Shown here piece after piece: positions 36,151 to 48,665 of a DNA stretch of 64,000 bases (position 1 is its first letter; every line of letters starts with the position of its first letter). The notes beneath the pieces were generated by a model. That model saw only the letters and a program-made list of their open reading frames with translations, was not told where the DNA came from and made no database searches. Source of the DNA: Eremophila alpestris peregrina (taxonomy: Eukaryota > Chordata > Aves > Passeriformes > Alaudidae); NCBI GenBank assembly GCA_009792885.1, contig WMCF01000080.1, positions 495,139-559,138 of the forward strand. Reading direction: 5' to 3'. A program made the translations under genes and the position numbers.

Positions 36151-38733
36151 TATTGGTTTTTTTCATTAATGGCCACATAATTTTTCATTTATCTTTTTCT
36201 CAAAATGGAAGGGTTGTCTTCAGGGCTCTAATTATTGTTGTTGGTGTCTACTCTAGCACATATCAGAATTTCTCCATGGAAACAGGATGTATGAGGAATC
36301 TGAAGTAAAAAAAAAAGAAAGAATTAATTGTAAGTATCAGCTGGGAAGCGCTTCAAGCAATGATTATTCTGTCAGCCTTCAGCAAATTGCTTAACATAAC
36401 TGACTGTTATTAGAAGATTTCTGATCATATTTAAAAGCAAACATAAAGCATTTTCCCGTGAAAGAACAAATAACACAGACTTGACTGTGATGTCATTTAT
36501 ACCATCTTTTTATACACAGGCAGTTGGAGCCGGCTCTGGTTATAGTTAACTTATGAAAATTCAAAGCTTCTCTGTTGATCTGCAAGATTTCCTTCAGATT
36601 ACACACAGTGAGATCAGGATCTAGATCCTTCATTTTAATGGGTAACACCTAATTTAAAGCAGCATGAAATTACAATCAGACTTGGAATATGAAGAAATAG
36701 TGGAATTATACCTTTAAGATATAGAAAACTATAATACATTGAGAATTGGGCACCCAGTACACGGGGTGAAATATGAAAAATGAAGGCTTATTTTCATGCT
36801 CACACCTGAAATGCAAATGTGTAACAGATGTTTAGCTATCTCCTTTCATTCTATCAACCTTGCATTGCTCACAGCACAAAAATATGCAACACATCATAAT
36901 CTAACTGATGGAAAGCCTGTATTATACAAGTGACTGTAAGGAGTTCTCTGTAAGTATATTTGTTTTAATTTGAGCCGTGAAGTTGTGTCATCTCTTAGAG
37001 CAGGCCCAAAACACCTATGGCTGAGAAATCATTCACTGCAAAATATCCTATTAATAACTTGCAAATCCCCAGTGCTGTCAAAATACAAGGCTTCAGTGAA
37101 TGACAAACTTCTTTATAGAGGGAATGAGTTAACATTTGCATATTCATATGTATCTAAAATGGCACATATTTACGTGCATATATACATATTTCATTTCCAC
37201 TTATTCATACTAGACCTAAGTTGCTATTTTTTCATTATACTTCAGATGAATCCCCTGTTACCTCAATTTTTTGGTATAACATGGTTTTCTTACAATAGAA
37301 CATGCTGGATTAGGAGTAGAAGAAAACTCACAGCACTGGATTATAGGAATTATTTATTTATTGAGTCTAGAGTAGACCAGCCAGGGCTGCTAAATTTCTC
37401 TTCACATTGTTCCACACAAGAGAATCTCTAGTGTCTTCATGTCCTGGGATACTCTCCTACATGGAGCTTAGAAAATATTGGTACAGCTCTCCTACAGAAA
37501 GGGGTGGTCTATTATTAAACAAGGCATTAAAACCTCCAGAAAAGATTTTTAAAGCCTCCAGGCTGCTATGTGGTGTTCTTTTCATGCTCTTCAGGGTTTT
37601 GCAATACCTTCCTGTTTTAACCTCCCCATAAAATGTAAGATTGACATTATACTGTGAGGTTTGGGTAATCTACTTATCTGTGATCTCTTACAATGAAATC
37701 ATGCAAGAGCCTTCACTGACCAGAAGAGCATGTGATAAAATCAGGTACAGGACAGGTTTGAACATATGGTGATGGAAACTCCACCTAGACAAAGGCAGTA
37801 ACTTTTTATAGGCTGAAACTGTTCCTACTTTCAGAGCTAAGTGACACAAATAACAGAAACAGAGGTCACAAAAACCAGTTGTCACAGGGATGGATGACAA
37901 AAAAAGAACCCATGACAAAACAGAGAAATTCCATTAAGTAACCTGGAAGAGAAAAGATCGTGGCATGGCTCTGGGATCCAACCAAAGCATCCTTTTCCAG
38001 CACACATCTTTTTGACTTCAGCCAGTTTTGGATATGATTGACAGGATACATTATATTTTGAGCAGGAAGGAAATTCAGACCAGTTTCTTACTCCATGGCT
38101 GTGCTCCTGCAATCCAGAAGGGCTAACCCCAGCATTAGATTACCAGATGCGCAGGGAATCACTAGTCCATTAGGTATTACATCTGCATTCCAGGGTTTTC
38201 ATAAGAAATGCAACAGCTGTGAATATCTAAAGTGTCTCCTAAAGCAATGACTGACTTTGGAGATTAACACTCCCTTTTCCCTTAAAACAGGATGGAGTTT
38301 CCCCTGTGGCTTCATGCTGCTGGAAGGGATTGTGGATAACCTCTGACTGTTTAATCCCTGCAGACCCTGGGAGCAGCACAAGTGTGGGTGGTGAATGACG
38401 GGAAAAGTTTTCCTACTGAATTCTGAGAATTCTTACCCTTCAGGTGCTCCCTCTTTTCCAAGAGTGTCAGTGATCTGCTGTCAAAATGTTCAGGAGACAT
38501 TTGAACAAAAATATTTTACCCTAGGCTGAGATAAGCCCCATGTCTCAGAAGTCCATAAACAAGTCCAAAAAAGCTGGAGGAAGAAGGGAACCTGCATGCA
38601 GACCTTTTTAAATAAAAGTGCAACTTCATTTATTAAATAAAGTTATTCTGAAGAATTGTTTAAATTCTAAAAACCTGCTAAGGGCATGAATAGTGAGGAA
38701 GAGGGTTAAAATTAAACTCAGAGATAATAAATA
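36151..38733. other. AT-rich non-coding DNA, nothing recognised
   Basis: No gene, RNA gene or named repeat. A plus-strand frame of 153 codons at 36970-37431 shows no domain and does not start at an ATG. Confidence 0.5.
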
Positions 38734-39016
38734 GCATTTCATAGAATATGAATTTCGCATTTCGCAGAATATGCCGAGTTTGTTCGAGTCGAGCTCCTGG
38801 CCTAGCACAGTGCCATCCCCATCCCCATCACACCATGTGCCAAAGAGCATTGTCCAAACACTTCTTGAACTCCATCAGGCTGGTGCTGTGATTGCTTCCC
38901 TGGGGAGCTGTTCCAGTACCCAAACACTCTCTGGCTGAAAAACCTTCTCCTGCTATCCAGCCTAAATCTCCCTTGACTCAGCTTCATGTTATTTCCTTGA
39001 GTCCTGTCTCTGGTCT
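38734..39016 (-). mobile_element. CR1 LINE 3' fragment, minus strand
   Basis: Reading the minus strand from 39016: 'GACTCAAGGAAATAACATGA', 'AGGGAGATTTAGGCTGGATA', 'AAGGTTTTTCAGCCAGAGAG', 'GGGTACTGGAACAGCTCCCC', 'GATGGAGTTCAAGAAGTGTT', and then the 3' end near 38734-38790. This is the typical order of a short, 5'-truncated CR1. It is the only clear CR1 in the window on the minus strand. Its 3' end is unusual: the terminal ATTCTATG-type unit is present as two 17-bp near-copies, at 38734-38750 and 38757-38773. Confidence 0.9.
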
Positions 39017-40047
39017 TATTTCAAGGCAATGCAAGCAAAAAAATAATAAATTTGATTGCTCAAGGTTAAAGCAATCAAACTGGTGTGAAACTCCACAAAG
39101 AGTCACTGGCAAAGAAATTTTACTGAAAGGGATACCTAAACCACAAGCAGGATATTTAAATTGCTTCTCCCCTCTCTACCCTTAATCTTTGTCTTTTGAT
39201 CTTAAAAAAGGAATTTATAGAAAGTCCTCAAGCTTTTCTCAGACCTTAATTTGAGATAATGAAAATAAAGATAGTTCATCTCTCTTTCTGAAAATTATGA
39301 TTTTAGCTCTCTCAAGCACTAAGAAAAGGCAAATATAGGTAATGAACTCCTTCCTTCTGATAAAACACAAAGCAGAAATTCATTCTGAGAATTTGCTCAA
39401 AGCCACATGAGTTACATTCAAATCTGAGTGTCTCTAATAGGTTGTATTTCATCTGAAGACCACAGCAGGCCAGGTTAAGTCTGGCCTTCATGGGAAGGAC
39501 TCATTTTGGCTTTTTACCATACATCCATACTGAATGACTGCAGAATCACAAGGTGAATGCATCCAAACTCAAAAGCACTCAGCATTTCAGCCCTAGGGTA
39601 CAATCCATCTTAAAAATGAAATCAAGACTACAAGGCCAATGACTATGAAAACACTCATGTATTATCTTTGAACCTGTACCAATGAGTATCTCACTTTATA
39701 AAAATTGCTTTTCATCTGGGACCTTCTGAACCATTTACAAACCTTTCACCATTTAAGATCAAGATTATCTCTTGTTCTTGAAAGTTCTGGCACTGCTTTC
39801 TACTGTAATGCTCCCTTGTCCCTTGTCAGGGAAGGAGGCAGAAGAAAAGGAGAGAGAGGATTAATTTTTAATTTGGGCGTAGTTAAAGTGTGACTTCTAG
39901 GCATTGGAGCAGGTAATTTCAGACACACTGAAGACAAGTCCTAAGGTTTTTGTTGATCATATAACAAGTACAAAGAGAATCACCCTCCCAAAGCAATATA
40001 ATTTTTTTAAAGGTGAACTCATACGTCTTATATGTATACCTCATAAG
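39017..40047. other. AT-rich non-coding DNA, nothing recognised
   Basis: About 1 kb between the minus-strand CR1 and the paired hairpins, with no recognisable gene or repeat. Confidence 0.5.
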
Positions 40048-40072
40048 TATACCTATGTGTCCTATAGGTATA
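40048..40072. repeat. Perfect inverted repeat, 9-bp arms
   Basis: TATACCTAT at 40048-40056 and ATAGGTATA at 40064-40072 are exact reverse complements separated by a 7-base loop. It is the first of two adjacent hairpins; the second starts 14 bases further on and also has a 7-base loop. Confidence 0.9.
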
Positions 40073-40086
40073 AGTATTTTGGCTCG

Positions 40087-40129
40087 GTTTGTATCACTTT
40101 TAGCTATATTGGCTAAAAGTGATACAAAC
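40087..40129. repeat. Perfect inverted repeat, 18-bp arms, 7-base loop
   Basis: The left arm 40087-40104 (GTTTGTATCACTTTTAGC) and right arm 40112-40129 (GCTAAAAGTGATACAAAC) are exact reverse complements over 18 bp around the loop TATATTG. An RNA from either strand would fold into a near-perfect hairpin, and in DNA it can form a cruciform. The stem is too short for a typical microRNA precursor. There is no flanking TG/CA end, no target duplication that I can see and no similarity to the CR1 or LTR copies, so its origin is unknown. Confidence 0.95.
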
Positions 40130-43100
40130 TAAAGATTCTTTTAGCCTGTATCATATCACTGAATTTAACAGGATGATGCAATTTCCATGGTTCCTGACCA
40201 TTACACATTCTCCAGAGGAGCAGAAGGTACCATATCTTTGTTTAGACTCAGCTACCAACAATATTTGTTTCTGATAATTGATGTTATTTCTCAAAAATCT
40301 AAGACTTATCTATGAAAAATAAAGAGATTCTATTTTTCCAAGAGCTACCATCTGTGTTGGATTTAGGGAGCTTGTGAAAACCTCATGTCAAACGAAGTTG
40401 CATACTTTCAGTGCTGAAGGATGAAGAAAAATTACTTAGAGCAACATATTAGTTTAGAGAAGCTCATGTCAGTTTATTACTTTATAAAATATTCAAGCTA
40501 TTTCCTCTTCCTTAATTGATATACTAGATGAAATAAGACACAAATAAGAATAGATAATGTGTGACCATGAAGAAAATTTCAAACCAATACTAAAATATTA
40601 AATTAAAACAGATGTTACAAAGTTTAAATGCAAAAGATCCAACATTTTCAGGAACATGTGTATAGGATACTTGCAGCTCCATGGTTAGGTATCAATCTAC
40701 AATCTACAAAGCCTAATTTTCAAAGCTGTTGACTACTCAGTTGCTCTGGGTGCTCTAGAGATTATATTTAGATACAAAGAAAGTTTGCAAATTATACTAA
40801 CTTCTAATATTTTCACCCACACTGTCAGAGCATTTTGAAAAGCCTTATTAGTAAAAACTGGACATGCATTTTAACTACTTATTAATAGGAAACTGTACTG
40901 GTTGTTCTCCAAACAGAGTTTGTTAATAGATCAATGCTCAAGCAAGGTATCAGAAACTGCAGTACATGGCAATTTCTAAAGAATAAATACCAAGAGGCCA
41001 CGTTTCTTGCTGTCATAACTTTACATCAGTCTGTTCTGCTCCTTCAGAGACTGTGAATCAAGCAAGATGAGGGCACAAGGGAAGCAGAGGTTTCTCTTCT
41101 ACCAAAACACCAGTGTGGAACAGAATAAGGGAAAAAAAAATAGTCTATGACATTGGGCAAAATGGAGTAAATGTGACCTTGAAGCACACACAACTTTCTA
41201 TACTACACAGAAATAAAGTAATTGCACTGCAGGTGCCCTCATTTAACAGATATAGGAAGTTACCTGGCTGCAAAATAAAGATAACTTAGAGAAGGAAGAA
41301 AGTAATTTCAGAGGGCAGTTTTAATTGCTTTGTAGTTCCAACAGCAGCCAGTGTTTATACTGTAAATCTTCAAAGTCTACTTTATTTCAGAGTCTTTTTT
41401 AACTTTCCACTTTCAATTGCTTTATTGAAGAGGGGATTATGTCACATTTTGTCAGCTATGAAGGTGTAAACTAGTAACTGGGAATGCGCTTGTTTTAAGT
41501 ATTTGCGTTTAATGCAAGGAAGATATTACAGGTTTTGATATGATTCTCCTTGCAGATGCTTGGTTGCCTCCTCTTTCACCATTGAACCCTTTATTTTATG
41601 AAACTTTGGGGTTTGTTCAGAGTAAAATAACATTTTTATATAGATTTGAACTCTCAGCTCATGCTGCAAATTGTTATTTATGATCTGGCTCTCACTCACT
41701 TTACTTTTATAATGATTTCCTTAGCCTTGGTGAGATAGTGATGAGATTTAGAGCAGATATCTGTAACAGCATTATCATTGCTCACGTTGTCCAGCCATGA
41801 GTCTTTTCTCTTTCCATGTCCATGCACACACCTGCATGGCATTTCATTCAACAAATGCCATTGATTGACCAGAGACAGGCTTTGCAATTTCTGGTCTTCA
41901 CCCTACAATTGAGTCATACCTGAACTACTGACATCAGAAAAAAAAATTTTAAAAAAAAGCAAGCAGTAATGAGTCACTGTTCTGTCTGCCTCCAAAACTG
42001 CATCCTGTGCAAGGGCAGGAGGGAGAAGCTATACTGAGCCAGGTGTGTTCCCACTTCCTGCTCTGATGCAGCCCTGGACCCTGCAGCAGGACAGCCTCAC
42101 CTGGGACTGCCACAGGCTCTGAATCACCAGGCTCACACCATCTAAATAGCACTGGATTGTGCCTGCCGTGCCCATAACCAACTTCTGCCCCCATCCACCC
42201 TTCTTTGTCTAAAACCAGTGCTGGAAAAGAGGCAAGAGCAGCTCATGAGTGACCACACAAGACAGACCAGATGATTGCTCTATAATAAATAATAACAAAC
42301 TGCTGTAACCAGATCCAAAGCAGAGCACAGTTGTTCCAAAAGAAATGGAAAAAGCATACAAAATTGTTTGACAATTACTGATGTGTTGGATTAAGACCTG
42401 TAGTCCTTATGGAGCAGGAGGAGTTTTACTTAGGACGATAACACTAAACTTCATTCTGGCAAAAATTCCATTCATTTTGTCTGATCAGCTGAATTTTTCA
42501 GTTCAGGATAAACGTATTAATTTATAGCAGCAGCTACAGAAACAACACCTAACATTATTTTCCTACACCTATCAACATCGCCTCCTTTCAAAAAATATTT
42601 AAAAACATACATGTGACTTCTATGTAATAACAAGTTAAATAGCCATGTTTGTATTGTCTAAAAGCAACGGTGTATATTAAAGCCCACAGATTAAGCAGGA
42701 TAAATAGATGAAATTGTTTACCATTCCACCCAAATGTAAAGCATAAAGCTAGAGGCTAAGATAGAAAGGAAAGCAGAGGAATTGTTAAGGAATTTACAAG
42801 CCCTCAGAATTAGGATTTAACTGCAGTGTAAAATGATTTGGGATGAGAGCAAGGCAGATAAGGGAAATCTTCTTTTGGCAACCCTTTGTTTTGCACTTCA
42901 ATAAAAAGTTATCCCACAGACTAGGCCAGATCCCCACAGTAGTCTGTGAGATGGCTGTTGTTGAATATTCTTCACTCTGATGGCGGTGATAGTGCTAGGA
43001 ACCCCTATGGAAAAATTCCTTGTAGGAGGTGCAGCTCAAGGCCTTAAAGCAATATCATCCACTGAATTCCTTCAGGTTTTAAAGTATGCAAGTAACTGCA

Positions 43101-44304
43101 CAATCACTAAATCTAAATGCTTTGGCTGGTATTTTTTCAAGTATTCCTGCATCTTTGTAGTTCAAACTGAAACACAAACATTCTTAGAAAGACCAGAAAA
43201 GATTAGCTATAAATTCTAATGGCAAGTGTTAAAACAGTTTTGAACAGATTAAATGCTTACCTGCTTTTCTCTTAGGCCACAGAAACTACCCTAGTGCTTG
43301 ACTTCCATCTTCCAGATAAAAAATTCAAAGAAGAAAAATCAGATAAGATACTGAAACTTAAGGGAAGATTTGGGATCTCCAGTACTGCAAGAAATTGTCA
43401 TTACTGGGTTCATGAACTCTTCAAATTCCATCACTCTGTAAGTAGAGAACATGAAGAATTTATCCATCTATAACAAACTCTGCACAGTGCAGACGGTAAA
43501 TTAAAGACTTACCTGTATTCTTTTCAGCTTCATTAAACATCATTTAAAAAGCTTCCAAAAAGAGTCACGCTTGCAAGCAAAAGGTAAAGATTGAATCCAT
43601 GAGAATTTAAATCAGCACCTGCTGATGTAACATTTTCGCATTTCCTAAGCTTCTGTGGCTCTGTATGGCACATTGGTGCTATGGGAGGATGGCATAGCTC
43701 TGTAGAAACAAACAGGATATATAGTATCCACTTAATAATATAGTCAAATAATAACAACATATATACACTTACATAGGTGTTCAAGTGAAGGAAATTAATT
43801 GCTTCAAACTGCTGAAAGATAAAAGTTATCTCTCAGAAATGAAGAAGCTGACTGGGTAATGTCAATAATCCTCCTCATTCCTTATGGACTGAGGTGACTC
43901 TTGGTCAATAATGAGAACAGACTCTCATGAAGATATATTGAGCTTTTATAATTCCTTTAGTAGTTCCATTGATACCAAAACAATAACATCAATGATGTAC
44001 CCTAACTAACTACGAGATGCCAAACTTCTGCAACCCCCTGATTAAAGTGTATTTTCAGAATTACACATGCTTTTACACACATCTGCCTGCAGTGTAGCCT
44101 TCCCTAGCTAGCAGTCAAAAAACTAACACGGTCCCTGTACAGCTGGTGCTGTATGTTGCAAACCAGCCATAATACTGAATCGTCTCAAGGGTAAAGTGTA
44201 TAAGGGAGCATCACTGGTTGGAGGCTGGTGGAGGAAGCACAGCAGTATGGGAACTGACTTATGGACACGCACCCTGAAACTGAACAAGGAGTGAATCACA
44301 GCTT
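40130..44304. other. AT-rich non-coding DNA with one GC-richer patch
   Basis: Mostly featureless. A GC-richer patch at about 41985-42200 begins just after an A-rich stretch (41938-41960), so it might be an old interspersed repeat, but I cannot name it. No coding frame with a recognisable domain. Confidence 0.5.
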
Positions 44305-44340
44305 GGAAGCATAGTAGGAAGCATAATAGGAAGCATGATA
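44305..44340 (+). repeat. 12-bp tandem repeat, three units
   Basis: Three consecutive 12-base units, GGAAGCATAGTA, GGAAGCATAATA and GGAAGCATGATA, differ at one or two positions each. In translation they give the leucine/cysteine-rich repeat seen in a minus-strand frame, which is therefore not evidence of a protein. Confidence 0.9.
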
Positions 44341-44751
44341 GGTAAAGTCTTGGTCTGCCCCCTATGTGATATTTAATGGGAATTAGTTCTGCTATGCCTG
44401 CAGAAGGTCTGGATTCTGGCAAGCATTTGCCTACATCCTAGACAGTCTGGGATGAAGGTGGTTTGAGAAACTGGTTACTAAAACATGACTTGGAAGCTTG
44501 ATTCCTCCTGGAATCCAGAAATCTCCCCCTGACCTGAGCTGATAGAAACTCAGTGGACACCCTGGCTTGAAATGGCCATGAAGCTTTTTTGCTAATTTTT
44601 GAGTAGGTAATGTTATCTGGAAGCAAGAACTCCAAGGCCATCTGAACATAGCTGGGGTGCCAGGACAGTCAGCCTGGTGCAGTTCAAAGTTTACACTTGG
44701 CAGTTAACAAAAGCAATTGGCCATCTCTGGCAGCAGATGTTTCCTTAAGGG

Positions 44752-44759
44752 TATATAAA
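44752..44759 (+). promoter_or_regulatory. TATA-box-like site, possibly in an old LTR
   Basis: TATATAAA at 44752-44759 follows an inverted CCAAT-type element (CAATTGG near 44714) within a block of moderate GC from about 44640 to 44800. This arrangement resembles the U3 region of a retroviral LTR, but I find no clear TG start, CA end, polyadenylation signal or target duplication. TATA-like strings are frequent in AT-rich DNA, so this is weak. Confidence 0.2.
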
Positions 44760-47700
44760 CAAGCTTTTAGCAGAGTCATCCAGTTCAGCCCTGCCAGCTT
44801 TCTTGCATGTGACAAAACATGATGTGGCAAAAATAACACAGCAAGTCGCTCTTCTGGGAGCCTACATTACGAAACTGTGTAGAATAGAATATTAATATTA
44901 ACATTAATCTCTCTATGTACAATTAGGAAAAGGTCAGTGCATTTTAAATATCTCTTCAATGCATCTGAAATCAGAAAGGTGTCATTTTAGTGCACAGTGG
45001 TGTTTTGGTGTTTCATGGCATAGGTTCATTGTCAAAGAGCTTTTAGGAAGTTATCATCTACTTAGACAGATTTGCCACTTAAACAGATGACAACTAGAAA
45101 ACAGTTATTCTCACCTTTCCTATTACTGACTCTATGAATATTCCATGAAATAATTAGGTTTAGTGGTGTTTCAAGAACAAACTGATACTTTCCACATTAA
45201 TCTCTAGACAATCTTTCCACATTGATGCTCTAGAATTCATATGAATTTAATCTCAACTGGCCTGAGGCTGTTACTTAAAAAAATCCCAACCAACCAACTA
45301 AACACAAAAATTACCAAACTTACATGAGAACCTAAGGCCTGTGATTTGAAAAATGAGGTACTTATTGTGATCATTAAAACAAAACTTGCTTAGTATTCCT
45401 GGTAAGTGATTTTCAGTTTAAAGCCAAAACTTTCCATATTCTGTCTCCAATATAACTTATTTAATTTTTATATTATGTTTATGATAGATAATATCTTTTT
45501 TTTGTAATCTGTAGTTAATAATCAGTATTTGACACTTGAAATGAAGAATCTTTTGATTAGGAGACCCTAGGAACTCCGTATGATCTCAGGATTATTTTTG
45601 AGGGACTCTTCAATAAGGTGTCTTCCCAGCCTGCCTCCAATTATGTCACTGCTTCCTGACAGTCATGAATGAATGTGCTAGCAGAATTTCCTCTTGAATC
45701 TTGGCACTTCCAAATTAAATGGAATTGGGATTTCAGCTTTTGCAGAGCTTAGATATGTACTGCCAATGGTCTTGCATTACAAAAAATGTCTGATAAATTC
45801 ACCTTTTAATGATTATTATAGAAAAAAAATAAAAGCTTTGAGGAATTTCATATCTGTTTTTCTTACTTTAAAAAAAAAAAAAAAAAACTTCAACTGCCAG
45901 GGACATACCTCATTTTATCCAGAAGTTTTTTGACATCAGAACTATAAGCTCTAAAAAACTCCACTCAGTTGTTTGTTGATAACATCACAGATATTGTTAA
46001 AACACATTCCATTCATTTTCAGCATTTGTCCCTGGTATTTCAATGGCATGCATATTAATGCTTCTAATCCATCAAAATTCTTTGGAATGGAAACTGTTCC
46101 ACTTCAAATGCAAAGCCTGCAGAACTAAGGTCTACAGTTACATGATTCCCAGAATTTTAATCTGCCTCTAGACACAAAAGTAAGGTATTCTAACGGAGAA
46201 AAGGGGGGTTTTCTGTTAGTTTTTTAATATTTACCAATAACTTACTGCACTCCAAGGAGAAAATTAATCAGAGACTAGGAGAAAAAGACAAATACTGAAA
46301 AACTAGTACTATGCAAACCAGTCACTTAATTGGGGAGGTATGTCTGAGCCATAGATGCTTGAAGGTACTCAGAATTAGTAAAGATTATCCATATGACTCT
46401 TTGGTCTTATTTTTTACAACTGTCTTAAAAATATTACTTTACTGTTGCTGAAAGAAATGGTTTCATATCAAATTTTATAACATCAAATGCCCATTTCTCC
46501 ATTTACCTTGACTTTTCACTACTGCTGTGCCAAAATAAAAGGTAAGTATTATGCCAAGTGTATACTTGCTGAGCATGTTTGGGGATATGGTATCCTGTGC
46601 TATGATATCATATGATATTTTAGTCTTCTGGTGTAATTCCTATATATTAAAATATATATGTTCTTTGTGCCACTACCATATGCAGTGATGTATGAATAAA
46701 TACAGAGTTTAAATCCCTGGGGAAAGATGTAGCTTTTAAAACTATTGGCAAGTGAAAGGTCTTCATTCAAGGATGCTATCTTATTTCTAAACATACTGGG
46801 CCCCTTTGAATACTGGCTAAGGAGTCTGTATCCAAGAATAAAGACAAAACTAAACCATTTTGACTGCTATTTCTAGAAACTCTAAATGAACAGCAGCTCT
46901 ACAATAAAGAAGAGCTAACCACAGCTTTTGGTATCCCACTCAATCAGGTATATGGCAGTTTATCAGACTGCATCACGTACTTCTAAATCTCTCAGAGCAT
47001 TTAATACTATCAGCACTTTGCTTGTCTTATCTCTCCTCATCCACTCCTACACAAAGATACTTTCCAATTAGGTTTTCTATTACCAAGGGAAAATAGGATA
47101 TTTCACCACTAGCAAGCGGAGTGACCTGGGGGATATTTAGGACAATACACTAATGTTGCCACAGCAATTAGAATGAAGACAACCTGGGTCTCTAAGCATC
47201 ATACACTGGCATAATGAACATGACTGAGCAAGAAAACAGCTCTCAGCCCTCTAGCAGTTCCTAAGTCTGCTAAAGTTTTCAGTGTTCCCAAATGGAGAAC
47301 ATTTCCTTTTCAACAAAGATTGTAGAAACACTTAACTATGAAGTCATACCTCTTGAAGAATGCCTCATGTATCATCTGCTTCTAACTTTGAATAGGGAGA
47401 TGCTCTGTAGATAGAAAATATTTACCTTTTGACTCTAATGAGTGTTGCAGCACAGACAGAAAAATAAAGCAGAGGATGTACCTTCTTTATAAAATAGGGT
47501 CATATATGTGATTGAATTCACAATCTCAACTACACTGATTTTCCTGAAACTGCCTGTAAGTGTGGAGCTGCTGCGTACAAAATGTTCAACAAGATTGAAG
47601 GGCAATTTTACAAAAGCAGAAAAAGCAAAGGATAGCTGGGGTTTGTTTTGGCTTAGTATGTTTTGTGGGTGGGGTTTGCAGGTAAGACTCTGCAGCACAG

Positions 47701-47868
47701 CACGGGTATGGCTAATTGTACTAGCTGCAGTAGTCTTCTGTGGCAGCATCTTGGAGGTCCTCAAGTTCATCTGGTTAACATCCTACCACTCAGCACAGCG
47801 TGGTTAACCACAAAGTGGCACCCCTCCATAAATGGCTCTGCTTGCAGTAAGTGCTTATTTATAAGAAC
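44760..47868. other. AT-rich non-coding DNA, nothing recognised
   Basis: No gene or named repeat seen. An 18-base A-run lies at 45870-45887. The stretch at about 47640-47860, left of the next LTR, is somewhat richer in GC but not recognised. Confidence 0.5.
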
Positions 47869-48354
47869 TGTCACAGTTTATCAATGGTAGTCTCCAACTC
47901 ACTGCCCCCACTGAGACCCTCCAAACCACACACCACTTTCTCACCCTCCCCTTTCCCTGCTGGGGCACGATGGGGTTGGGAATTGGAGGCACAGAAGGTG
48001 AAGGTCACAGGTTAAGAATAATTTGGTGGAAACAGCAATTAGATAAGAAAACAAACAGTACCAGCAACAATATTAGTTTTAAAAGGATACTAAAAGAGGG
48101 CCATTCACGTACAAAAATGGTCACCCCAGACCCTGATGTAATGAACAGTGGTGGACAGCCTCTCACCTGCCTTACATGTTTTTTATGCTGGAAGCCCTGC
48201 CCTTCTTGCCTAGAGCCAGAGAGCCACTTCCCCCTGACTCCAGCAATCATGTGAGGTGGCATAGAATGATATCTGGGTCCTGGTCATGCACCCTCAGATG
48301 TGTCCCCCTCCCAGCTACTGTAAAAAATCAATCCTGTCCAGGCCAAAACACACA
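47869..48354 (-). mobile_element. Degenerate solo LTR, minus strand
   Basis: Recognised through similarity to the copy at 61157-61650 and to my memory of a common avian LTR whose 5' end is TGTCCTGG.TTCGGCTGGGA and whose 3' end is GGGGTTAAACCACA. On the plus strand, shared blocks are 'GGAAACAGCAATTAGATAAG' at about 48027 and 'CAGCTACTGTAAAAAATCAA' at about 48313. Both copies are inverted in the window. Edges are blurred: the left end is placed at TGTCACAGTTTA and the right end near CCAAAACACA. No internal retroviral sequence adjoins it. Confidence 0.65.
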
Positions 48355-48641
48355 AACCTCCTATACTTCAGTATTGCTTTAAAGGTATGTGTTTTCAAGT
48401 CTCCGTATACCTCAGAAGTCATATTACTCAAAATACTGAATTTTAATTCCCCACTTTTCAAAAAAAACTATGTGAAAATAAAATTGTGGCAAAAGTAAAG
48501 TCTGAATTCGGTTTTTAAGTGCAAAATGCCACTATTATTTCAACGCTGCTTATAGAGATTTTAGTGTAAAAATAAATGAGGTATTGGCAGGTATATCTAT
48601 TTCTGCAGTAACTATATTGAAACTTTTTGGTGACTCATGAT

Positions 48642-48665
48642 NNNNNTTTTTTTTTTTTTTTTTTT
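48642..48665. other. Five Ns next to a 19-base T-run
   Basis: NNNNN at 48642-48646 is followed directly by 19 T residues (48647-48665). This is an unresolved assembly position at a homopolymer, so the true length and content are unknown. Confidence 0.95.

Noticed and set aside
38782..38790. GTTCGAGTC, resembling the B box of a tRNA gene or tRNA-derived SINE
   Set aside because: It falls in the 3' region of a minus-strand CR1 and there is no A box or cloverleaf around it.
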